From assembly GCA_900769845.1 (NCBI GenBank), contig CAAGIF010000210.1:1-15557 (forward strand): 15,557 bases of DNA, read 5' to 3'. This DNA comes from an uncultured Oscillospiraceae bacterium (GTDB lineage: Bacteria; Bacillota_A; Clostridia; Oscillospirales; Oscillospiraceae). The translations under genes and the position numbers were made by a program. The notes beneath the pieces are model-generated. The model made no database searches. It was given only the letters and a program-made list of their open reading frames with translations, and was not told the DNA's origin. This document shows, piece after piece, positions 6,537-12,423 of this stretch (positions are counted from its first letter, which is position 1; every line of letters begins with the position of its first letter).

Positions 6537-6561
6537 TGCACAGCAGATTTTCTGCTGTGCA
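6537..6561. terminator. Hairpin after the CooT-like gene, possible terminator
   Basis: TGCACAGCAGA (6537-6547) pairs perfectly with TCTGCTGTGCA (6551-6561) over 11 bp with a TTT loop. It lies 15 bases after the stop of the minus-strand CooT-like gene. There is no clear T-tract on the minus strand, so it may be an mRNA 3'-end stabiliser rather than an intrinsic terminator. Confidence 0.5.
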
Positions 6562-6576
6562 CAACAAATTATCTCC

Positions 6577-6774
6577 TTAGGCGCAGGGGTTTTCTCTGAC
6601 GATGACGAAGCCGTCTACCAGATTGGCTTTTTCCAGGGTGCCTTCGATAGCGCAGGTGCGCTCCATCAGGTCGGTGAGGATCACAAGACCGTCCCGGCAC
6701 TCGATACTCATCACATTGCGCATCAGCACGGTTTCAGGGGTCATGGTGTTTTTATAAACGGTAGAAAGACACAT
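6577..6774 (-). CDS. CooT-family nickel-binding protein
   Basis: A 65-residue protein beginning MCLSTVYK, with alternating hydrophobic strands and a C-terminal FVIVRE. This matches the CooT family of small beta-barrel, dimeric proteins that bind one nickel per dimer through the N-terminal Cys2. CooT was first studied as a helper of carbon monoxide dehydrogenase maturation. The frame can be read from an upstream TTG, but the ATG at 6772-6774 is chosen because it places the conserved Cys at position 2 and has a GAGG site before it. It starts only 10 bases after the stop of the His-rich gene, so the two are one transcription unit. No CO dehydrogenase gene is in the window; the nickel client is unknown. 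Confidence 0.82.
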   Translation of the reverse strand: MCLSTVYKNTMTPETVLMRNVMSIECRDGLVILTDLMERTCAIEGTLEKANLVDGFVIVRENPCA

Positions 6775-6784
6775 ATTCAAGTCC

Positions 6785-7222
6785 TCACTTTACATCCAGA
6801 CTGGCGAGCACCACGGAAAGGCGCATGTTGCCCTTTTCAAAATCGGAAACAGCGGCCATGACCTGCTCGTAGGCGGTGTGGCTGCCGGCCTTTTCCAGCT
6901 GGGCGGCAAGATCTGCCAGCTCCTTGGCGTGGGCGGCGTTATGGCCTACCATGTACTTCATCAGGGCAGTCAGTTCCTCCATGGGCGTGTGGCTGCACTG
7001 CTCGCCGCAGCTTCCGCAGTTGTGGCTGCAGCCTTCATGGGTGTGATCATGGGCGTGACCGTGTTCGTGCAGGTGGTCATGCTCATGGGGATGACTGTGA
7101 TCGTGATCATGGACATGATCGTGGGCGTGGGTATGGGTCACACCGTCGTGAGTGTGTTCATGGGTATGGGTATGGCTGTGGCCGTGGCTATGGCTGCCGA
7201 TATGATCATGGTCGATATGCAT
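6785..7222 (-). CDS. Histidine-rich metal-binding protein with Cys cluster
   Basis: A 145-residue cytoplasmic protein with no signal peptide. Residues 2-62 contain 28 histidines, mostly alternating HxH with Asp, Thr, Glu and Ser, so a metal-storage or buffering segment. A C-x3-C-x2-C-x3-C cluster (Cys65, 69, 72, 76) follows, with His67 and His78 nearby. Residues 80-145 are predicted helical and include GHNAAHAKEL (93-102) and DFEKGNMRL (127-135). I do not recognise a named family for the helical part with confidence. The ATG at 7220-7222 follows AAGGAGG by eight bases. It is first in a unit with the CooT-like gene and faces a CsoR/RcnR-type sensor, which supports a nickel (or other transition metal) chaperone or store. 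By analogy it could play the part of CooJ, but sequence homology to CooJ is not claimed. Confidence 0.8.
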   Translation of the reverse strand: MHIDHDHIGSHSHGHSHTHTHEHTHDGVTHTHAHDHVHDHDHSHPHEHDHLHEHGHAHDHTHEGCSHNCGSCGEQCSHTPMEELTALMKYMVGHNAAHAKELADLAAQLEKAGSHTAYEQVMAAVSDFEKGNMRLSVVLASLDVK

Positions 7223-7252
7223 GGATCATTCCTCCTTGGGATTTTTTCTTTT

Positions 7253-7281
7253 ATTATACCTGCGGGGGCATCCGATGTCAA
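7253..7281 (-). promoter_or_regulatory. Promoter of the His-rich/CooT operon, with G/C tract in the spacer
   Basis: On the minus strand: consensus TTGACA (7276-7281), exactly 17 bases, consensus TATAAT (7253-7258). The spacer carries ATGCCCCCGCAGG, a C5 tract of the kind found in CsoR/RcnR operators. A perfect promoter with a tract between its hexamers suggests strong expression that is normally repressed. Confidence 0.85.
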
Positions 7282-7317
7282 AGTATTTATTTTTCCAGAA
7301 ATATCCCCCTCCCGGGC

Positions 7318-7346
7318 TTGCAGGAAAGAAAAAAATAGGGTATAAT
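7318..7346 (+). promoter_or_regulatory. Promoter of the CsoR/RcnR-family sensor gene
   Basis: TTGCAG (7318-7323), 17-base spacer, TATAAT (7341-7346). A C5 tract (7305-7309, within ATATCCCCCT) and CCCGGG stand just upstream of the -35. The -10 overlaps an in-frame ATG at 7345, which excludes that codon as the start. Confidence 0.8.
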
Positions 7347-7374
7347 GCAGAAAACAGAAAGGACGGGATGGAAT

Positions 7375-7695
7375 ATGCCCCAGCAGGAACATACCTATCA
7401 GCACAGCCATGGCATTGCCCATACCCACGGCCATGTTCACGAAAACCAAAAGGCTGTGATCAACCGACTTGCCAGGGCCATCGGTCATCTGGAGAAGGTG
7501 AAGCGGATGGTGGAGGAGGGCAGCGATTGCTCTGAGGTTTTGGTGCAGCTGGCTGCGGTTCGTTCCGCCATCGACAATACGGGCAAGGTGATCCTTCAGG
7601 ATCATATGCGCCACTGTATGGTGGACGCGGTGGCTGCGGGAGATACGGAGGCCATTGAGGATCTCTGCCGCGCTATGGAAACCTATATGAAATAA
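7375..7695 (+). CDS. CsoR/RcnR-family metal-sensing transcriptional repressor with His-rich N-terminus
   Basis: A 106-residue all-helical DUF156 repressor; these proteins form tetramers that bind G/C-tract operators and release DNA on binding metal. The core runs from residue 25 (NRLARAIGHLEKVKRM at 30-45, then VLVQLAAVRSAIDNTGKV). The metal ligands are Cys52, His77 and Cys81 with spacings 25 and 4, the same as Cys36/His61/Cys65 of copper-sensing CsoR. Residues 6-22 hold seven histidines, which could add an N-terminal ligand as in nickel-sensing RcnR. The start at 7375 is chosen because the other in-frame ATG (7345) lies within the -10 box; the ribosome site (AAAGGACGGGATGG) is modest. It faces the His-rich/CooT operon across a shared promoter region, its probable target. 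The metal could be nickel, cobalt or copper. Confidence 0.9.
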   Translation: MPQQEHTYQHSHGIAHTHGHVHENQKAVINRLARAIGHLEKVKRMVEEGSDCSEVLVQLAAVRSAIDNTGKVILQDHMRHCMVDAVAAGDTEAIEDLCRAMETYMK

Positions 7696-7701
7696 GAAGA
7701 A

Positions 7702-7740
7702 AAGACAGCATGACGGAATCCGTCATGCTGTCTTGTGTTT
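7702..7740. terminator. Bidirectional terminator between sensor gene and DUF4349 gene
   Basis: A 15-bp perfect stem, AAGACAGCATGACGG (7702-7716) with CCGTCATGCTGTCTT (7720-7734), loop AAT, then GTGTTTT on plus. On minus it is followed by a T-rich stretch (complement of 7690-7701). It separates two convergent genes with almost no spare DNA. Confidence 0.9.
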
Positions 7741-8726
7741 TAGAGTTCTTCTTTTTTAGGGGCTTCCGGCTCTGCCTTGGGAGATTCCTGTTTCACCGGG
7801 GGGACAGGGGACCAGGCCTGGGGCTTGGGCTGATTTACCCGGGCGGCTTTCTTTTTCCGGGAGCGCCGACGCAGCAGCAGGTAAATGCCCGTGCCGATGC
7901 CACCATAGATCACAAGCTGGGGGGAGTAAGTGACGATCCAGACGAACAGATCCTTCAGATTTTCCTTCAGGTTTTTCCAGTTCTCCCGGAAACCGCTGGC
8001 AATCCGCTGCCACACGGTGGCCTGCTCTACAGGGGTATAGACCTGAACCTGCTCAATGTCCAGATCCACGGTGGCATAGCTTACCTTGTTTTCCAGAACC
8101 CGGAGTTGAGAGGTGATGTTTTCCAGTTCATAGCGCACATCGGTCAGCCGGGATTCGATTTCCAGCAGGTCACTCATGTTGTCGGCCTTCGCCAGAAGCT
8201 CCAGCAGCCGCTCCTGCTCCACTTCCAGGGCTTTGATGCGGCTTTCCGTTGCCACATAGGTCAATGTGACATCCTCCTGACTGGAGGTGTGCCGCACTAC
8301 ATTGGAGCTGCCCTGGACATCGGATTCAAATTCTGCCAGGCGCTGGGCGGGAATCCGGATGGTTAAGTGGGCGCTGCGGCTGCGGTAGGAGCTGTAGGCG
8401 CTGCCGTTATACAGTTCCTGGCTTTCAATGTAACCTCCCAGAGAGGAGACACGCTCCGCGAGCAGCCCCATAAGTTGGGGGAGGTCCTCGGTTTCCACGG
8501 TCATGTAGACTTTTTTGATCAGCTTTTGCTCGGTTTCGGCGGGAGAACTGGTGCTCTCCGAACGGTTCAGATCGCCGTAGGCAGGGGACTCCGGGGCTTT
8601 CTCCGCAGGGGCCATTCCGTTGGAGACATAGCTGTCGGTTTTTTCTATACTGGAAGCTCCGCAGCCGGCGAGAAGGACTGCGAGCATGGCGGCGACGAGC
8701 AGCAGACAGAGCAGTTTTCTGGTCAT
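7740..8726 (-). CDS. DUF4349 domain-containing lipoprotein
   Basis: A 328-residue lipoprotein: residues 1-21 are a signal peptide with lipobox LLAGC, Cys22 being the lipidation site. A Ser/Pro-rich linker (about 25-65) leads into the DUF4349 domain, about 67-285. This contains LIKKVYMTVETEDL near 69-82, a GGYIESQE segment, a coiled coil at 160-215 (LEVEQERLLELL, EIESRLTDVRYELENI) and a membrane helix at about 260-286. The tail is basic then Pro/Lys-rich. DUF4349 proteins are envelope proteins of unknown function in Firmicutes and other phyla. The coiled coil before a membrane anchor, plus the lipid at the other end, implies both ends touch the membrane. AGGAGG precedes the ATG. It appears monocistronic, with its own promoter at 8762-8790. 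Confidence 0.9.
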   Translation of the reverse strand: MTRKLLCLLLVAAMLAVLLAGCGASSIEKTDSYVSNGMAPAEKAPESPAYGDLNRSESTSSPAETEQKLIKKVYMTVETEDLPQLMGLLAERVSSLGGYIESQELYNGSAYSSYRSRSAHLTIRIPAQRLAEFESDVQGSSNVVRHTSSQEDVTLTYVATESRIKALEVEQERLLELLAKADNMSDLLEIESRLTDVRYELENITSQLRVLENKVSYATVDLDIEQVQVYTPVEQATVWQRIASGFRENWKNLKENLKDLFVWIVTYSPQLVIYGGIGTGIYLLLRRRSRKKKAARVNQPKPQAWSPVPPVKQESPKAEPEAPKKEEL

Positions 8727-8761
8727 GTTTCTTACCTCCTTTTGGGTTTCTCTGCACGTAT

Positions 8762-8790
8762 ATTATACCACGAATTGCCGGTTCCGACAA
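8762..8790 (-). promoter_or_regulatory. Promoter of the DUF4349 gene
   Basis: On the minus strand: TTGTCG (8785-8790), 17-base spacer, TATAAT (8762-8767), about 35 bases before the ATG at 8726. Confidence 0.75.
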
Positions 8791-8933
8791 GGGGAATGGG
8801 GTTGATCAGAGTTAAGGGGCCGCCGTGAGAATAGATAGAAGTAAATTATTTGTAACAGATTATAACCATATGTGTATAATTGAATGTTGTTTTTGCCAAA
8901 ATGCCCTTTTTGCTAAAAAACGGTTGAAAAATT

Positions 8934-8962
8934 TATGAAAAATTGCTACAATACCTCCGGTA
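8934..8962 (+). promoter_or_regulatory. Promoter of the pilus cluster (signal peptidase gene)
   Basis: TTGAAA (8934-8939), 17-base spacer, TACAAT (8957-8962) with TG one base upstream (extended -10). It would give a leader of about 65 bases to the ATG at 9035. Confidence 0.8.
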
Positions 8963-9034
8963 ATATAAAACGGAAAAATTGGCTGATTTTCAATGCTTTT
9001 AGAGACTTTTGCTTGGGGGAGGCAGGGGGCGAAA

Positions 9035-9634
9035 ATGGGAAAAAGGCGAAAAATAGCCCCGGATTTCCCCACGGGCGAGCAGCTCCGGGCGGAGCTTAAC
9101 AGAGTCCGCCACAAGAGCAGATTCCGCAGCATTTTTATGAGCACCATTTACACCCTGGTGGTGGTTGCTGCGGTGGCCGTGCTGGTAGCTGTGCTGTGGA
9201 TGCCGGTGCTGCGGATGCAGGGAACCTCCATGGAGCCGACGCTTCAGGAAGATGATATCGTCATCTCTGTGAAGACCACGGATTTCGAACCTGGGGATCT
9301 GATCTGCTTCTACATCGGCAATAAGCTGCTGGTCAAGCGTTTCATTGCCGGTCCGGGGCAGATGGTTAATATCGATGCGGAAGGAAATGTTTCTGTGGAT
9401 GGGGTGCTGCTGGAAGAACCCTACATAATGCAGAAGGCTCTGGGTGACTGTAACATTGAGTTCCCCCACCAGGTTCCGCAAAACAGAGTGTTCTGTTTGG
9501 GGGATCACCGGGACGTGTCGGCAGATTCCCGGAATACGGCTGTGGGCGATATCGCTTATGAACAGATCGTGGGAAGATTGGTCTTCCGAATCTGGCCATT
9601 CAGCGGTTTTGGCTTTTTGGAACCGACAGAATAG
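9035..9634 (+). CDS. lepB: Signal peptidase I of the pilus cluster
   Basis: A 199-residue membrane-bound serine protease of the S26 family that removes signal peptides outside the membrane. One membrane helix (about 35-56) is followed by MQGTSMEPTL, with Ser65 the nucleophile, and LLVKRFIAGPG, with Lys101 the general base. The conserved GDHRDVSADSR lies at 156-166. Both catalytic residues are present, unlike some pilus-associated SipA proteins that lack them, so an active enzyme is expected. The ATG at 9035 is preferred over an in-frame codon at 8993, because a purine-rich site (GGAGGCAGGGGGC) precedes it. It lies 129 bases before the major pilin gene, the classic place of a dedicated peptidase in Gram-positive pilus islands. 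Confidence 0.92.
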   Translation: MGKRRKIAPDFPTGEQLRAELNRVRHKSRFRSIFMSTIYTLVVVAAVAVLVAVLWMPVLRMQGTSMEPTLQEDDIVISVKTTDFEPGDLICFYIGNKLLVKRFIAGPGQMVNIDAEGNVSVDGVLLEEPYIMQKALGDCNIEFPHQVPQNRVFCLGDHRDVSADSRNTAVGDIAYEQIVGRLVFRIWPFSGFGFLEPTE

Positions 9635-9645
9635 TTTGTATATTT

Positions 9646-9659
9646 CGGGAAGTATCCCG
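9646..9659 (+). other. Small hairpin between signal peptidase and pilin genes
   Basis: CGGGA (9646-9650) and TCCCG (9655-9659) form a 5-bp stem followed by TTGTATAAAAG. It could be a weak attenuator or an RNA-processing point, and TATAAA at 9663-9668 could be a weak internal -10. Neither is well supported. Confidence 0.25.
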
Positions 9660-9763
9660 TTGTATAAAAGAGTAATCAAGCGCGGAAAAGAGGGCTGGTC
9701 AACCTTTTGAGGCGCACAAATTCGCAAAACCCAAAACTTCAAAAAGGAAAGGAAAGAACCCCC

Positions 9764-11464
9764 ATGAAAAAATTCACTAGAATTGCCAGCCTGCTGCTGG
9801 CACTGGTCATGGTCCTGGGTCTGGCTGCCACGGCATTCGCAGAGGAAGATCAGCAGTTCACCCTGACTATTGACACCCACTACACCAACCACGTCTATGA
9901 TGTCTATCAGATCTTCGCAGGTACCGTTAATGTCAACGAGGAAGGCCAGCGGGTGATCAGCAATCTGACCTGGGGCGCCAATGTCACCGAGGAAGGTAAG
10001 GCCGCTCTGCTGACCTTTAATGGCAATGCATTCGCAGACATCAACGAGTTGGCAAAGTATCTGGAAGATTCCGATGACAGCGAAATCGGCAAGAACTTTG
10101 CTGCATTTGCTGAGGAATACCTGACTGAGGAATATATCACTCGGATCACCTGCAAAGAGGGTATCGGCTATCAGGCAACTCTGCCCGGCGGCTACTACCT
10201 GATCAAGAACCCCGATGGTATTAATCTGAGCGAGATGCACACCACCGAGCTGATGCTGAAGGTCATTGGCAACATCACCATTACCCCCAAGACTCCCGGC
10301 CCCATGGTCTATAAGGCAGTCTGGGATAACAATGACTCTACCAGCCCCAAGGCTGAGGTCGTTTACGATCAGAATAAGAATTACGTGGGCTTCAACAACT
10401 GGGATATCGGTGATACTGTTCGTTTTGCGGTAATCGGCACCATTCCTTCTGACGTCACCTCTTATCTCGATATCGAAGAGACGGAAGAGAACAATTATAC
10501 AAGATACAGATATGAGATCCACGACCAGATGGCAGAGGAGGCATTCTCTGATGTGTGGAATTATATTGCAGGCGGAAACCTGAAGGTCTATATCAGTTCC
10601 CGGGCTCAGAGAGAGCTTATTGATGCTGCAGACTATCAGGTTATTGAAAAGCAGGCTGTCAACGGCTTTGTTGTGAGTGTGGACCTGGCTGATATTTACG
10701 AAGAGTATGCAGGCAAGTTCTCTATTGAAGATCCTGCTAAGTACATTATGGTCCAGTATGAGGTTGAGTTCTTGGCAGCCGCAATGGGTGCCCATAAGAA
10801 TACCAACAAGGCATGGGTTGAGTATCTGGGCGACGGCAAGACCAATGAAGTTATCACCTACACCGGTACGGTAGAATTCACTGTCCTTAAGTTTGACCAA
10901 GATGGCGAGCCTCTGACTGGCGCAGAGTTCCAGCTCCAGAAGTTTATGCAGGCTGATAACGGGGCAGAGACTGTCACCTTCAACTATAATGGCGCAACAG
11001 AAACCTATACTGGCAACTGGGTAGTTGTTGATGAACAGATGGAAGTCTATATGGAAGACGACGAAGCAGGTGTTCGTCACCGCACTCAGGGTCTTGACTC
11101 GGGTATCTATAAGCTGGTGGAAACCAAGGCTCCCAAGGGTTATAAGGCAGCAGAGGATTTAATCTTCAAGATTTCTATGGCAGGTAACTATGATCCCGGC
11201 TATATTGCCCGGATGGTCGTTTATGATCAGAATGGCAATACTGAGCCCTTCGGCATGACTGCTAAGCATTATGTTACCTCCAAGGGCGAAATTGATGATT
11301 ATACTGGAATTCTTGTTAGTGTCCAGAACTACCCTGACGATGGCTTTGTTCTGCCTGAGACCGGCGGCATGGGTACCACCCTGTTCTATGTTCTGGGCGC
11401 TGTCCTGGTGCTGGGCGCAGCAGTTCTGCTGATCACCAAGCGCCGCATGAACACCGAGAACTAA
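9764..11464 (+). CDS. Major (backbone) pilin, LPETG-anchored SpaA-type fimbrial protein
   Basis: A 566-residue sortase substrate, probably the pilus shaft. Signal peptide 1-26 (cleavage after AFA). The N-terminal domain (about 30-178) ends in NITITPK, where Lys176 sits where the pilin-motif lysine is expected. A second isopeptide-type fimbrial domain (about 182-375) contains WDIGDTVRFAVIGTIP and NTNKAWVEY. A SpaA/Cna-B-like domain (about 380-523) starts TVLKFDQDGEPLTGAEFQLQ and carries the E-box ETKAPKGY (463-470), where Glu463 would catalyse a Lys-Asn bond. The sorting signal is LPETG 530-534, then a hydrophobic helix and KRRMNTEN. Start ATG 9764 follows purine-rich AAGGAAAGGAAAG. Codon use is strongly biased as in a highly expressed gene, unlike the sortases downstream. 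It lies between the peptidase and the class C sortase genes. Confidence 0.93.
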   Translation: MKKFTRIASLLLALVMVLGLAATAFAEEDQQFTLTIDTHYTNHVYDVYQIFAGTVNVNEEGQRVISNLTWGANVTEEGKAALLTFNGNAFADINELAKYLEDSDDSEIGKNFAAFAEEYLTEEYITRITCKEGIGYQATLPGGYYLIKNPDGINLSEMHTTELMLKVIGNITITPKTPGPMVYKAVWDNNDSTSPKAEVVYDQNKNYVGFNNWDIGDTVRFAVIGTIPSDVTSYLDIEETEENNYTRYRYEIHDQMAEEAFSDVWNYIAGGNLKVYISSRAQRELIDAADYQVIEKQAVNGFVVSVDLADIYEEYAGKFSIEDPAKYIMVQYEVEFLAAAMGAHKNTNKAWVEYLGDGKTNEVITYTGTVEFTVLKFDQDGEPLTGAEFQLQKFMQADNGAETVTFNYNGATETYTGNWVVVDEQMEVYMEDDEAGVRHRTQGLDSGIYKLVETKAPKGYKAAEDLIFKISMAGNYDPGYIARMVVYDQNGNTEPFGMTAKHYVTSKGEIDDYTGILVSVQNYPDDGFVLPETGGMGTTLFYVLGAVLVLGAAVLLITKRRMNTEN

Positions 11465-11512
11465 TTTTTGATATATTTGGATTTTGCACCTGAAATCTGA
11501 CCAATTTACCGG

Positions 11513-11531
11513 GGGGAGGCTCTGCCTCCCC
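11513..11531 (+). other. GC-rich hairpin between pilin and class C sortase genes
   Basis: GGGGAGGC (11513-11520) pairs with GCCTCCCC (11524-11531), loop TCT, without a following T-tract. Placed between an abundant structural gene and its enzyme, it may protect the pilin mRNA 3' end or lower sortase expression. This is inference. Confidence 0.45.
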
Positions 11532-11558
11532 TGCTGGTGCAGTTCCAAGGAGAACGCT

Positions 11559-12407
11559 ATGAAGAGAAATCCTGCAAAGAAAAACGGATCTTCGATTTTA
11601 CTGTTACTTTTTTTGCTCATAGGGTTGTCCTTGCTGCTGTACCCGAAGCTAAGCGACTACTGGAATTCCCTGCATCAATCCAAGGCGATTGCCAATTATT
11701 CCGAGAAAGTGGCGGAACTGGATGAGGATGCGTGCGCGGAATTTCTGACTGCGGCAAGAGCCTACAATCAGGAGCTTGCCCGCAATGGCATCAGTTATAC
11801 CCTCTCAGAAGAAAAGTTGGCGGAATATAACGCTCTGCTGGATGTGGAGGGGAAGGGGATTATGGGATACATTGAGATCCCAAGCATTAAAGTCTTCTAT
11901 CCCATCTATCACGGCACATCGGGTGCAGTGCTGGATGTTGCTGTTGGCCATCTGGAATGGACCAGCCTGCCTGTGGGGGGAGAAAGTACCCACTGCGCAG
12001 TATCTGCTCATACGGATCTGGATGGAGCAAGATTATTTACAGATGTTAAAGATCTTACAATAGGCGACATCTTTATGCTTCAGGTCTTGGACGAAGTTCT
12101 GACCTATGAGGTGGATCAGATACGAATTGTGCAGCCCAGAGAAACAGAACTGTTGCAGATCGTTCCCGGAGAGGATTACTGCACGCTTGTAACATGTACA
12201 ACCTCTACCGGTCTTATAGCCCATAGCACCGGGCGTCTTCTGGTTCGGGGACACCGGATTCCCAATATTGAAGAGGCTAAGGTGGTTCGGGTTACGGCGA
12301 ATGCGGTTCAGATCGAACCGCTGATCATTGCCCCACTCTTGGCAGTCCCCATACTGCTGATACTTTTGATTATTTTAATGCTGCCGAAAAAACGGCGAAG
12401 AATCTAA
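11559..12407 (+). CDS. Class C (pilin-polymerising) sortase
   Basis: A 282-residue membrane transpeptidase that joins pilin subunits by linking the Thr of LPXTG to the pilin lysine. There are membrane helices at about 12-28 and 254-275, the two-anchor layout of class C. Core motifs are GIMGYIEIP (100-108), YHGTSGAVLDVAVGHLEWTSLPVGG, His151 in VSAHTD, Cys213 in TLVTC, and Arg226 in GRLLVRGHRI. Two departures stand out: RG after the catalytic His (canonical SAHRGL) is TD, and Cys-to-Arg spacing is 13 rather than the usual 9. I also see no DP(F/W) lid motif before the core. ATG at 11559 follows AAGGAGA. It ends 16 bases before the second pilin gene. Confidence 0.9.
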   Translation: MKRNPAKKNGSSILLLLFLLIGLSLLLYPKLSDYWNSLHQSKAIANYSEKVAELDEDACAEFLTAARAYNQELARNGISYTLSEEKLAEYNALLDVEGKGIMGYIEIPSIKVFYPIYHGTSGAVLDVAVGHLEWTSLPVGGESTHCAVSAHTDLDGARLFTDVKDLTIGDIFMLQVLDEVLTYEVDQIRIVQPRETELLQIVPGEDYCTLVTCTTSTGLIAHSTGRLLVRGHRIPNIEEAKVVRVTANAVQIEPLIIAPLLAVPILLILLIILMLPKKRRRI

Positions 12408-12423
12408 AAAGGAGGTGACATCC

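Larger units (their letters stand above)
8727..9034. other. Divergent intergenic region between DUF4349 gene and pilus cluster
   Basis: This 308-base AT-rich stretch has no coding signal. It holds the minus-strand promoter at 8762-8790 and the plus-strand promoter at 8934-8962. A possible extra plus-strand promoter, TTGTAA (8850-8855) with TATAAT (8875-8880), has a long 19-base spacer and is uncertain. Confidence 0.6.

Noticed and set aside
7020..7215. Short repeated DNA pattern in the His-rich gene, at first sight a tandem repeat or CRISPR-like array
   Set aside because: The periodicity is six bases from alternating His codons; there is no constant repeat/spacer structure.
6878..7345. Plus-strand open frame opposite the His-rich gene that reads like a hydrophobic Val/Met-rich membrane protein
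   Set aside because: It is the antisense of His codons (CAC/CAT read as GTG/ATG). The minus-strand frame has a perfect promoter, a ribosome site and meaningful Cys and His motifs.
8999..11080. Very long open frame on the minus strand opposite the signal peptidase and pilin genes
   Set aside because: It has no ribosome site and no family features, and it spans two genes with clear domains plus their spacer. The strong codon bias of the pilin gene avoids codons that would give stops on the other strand.
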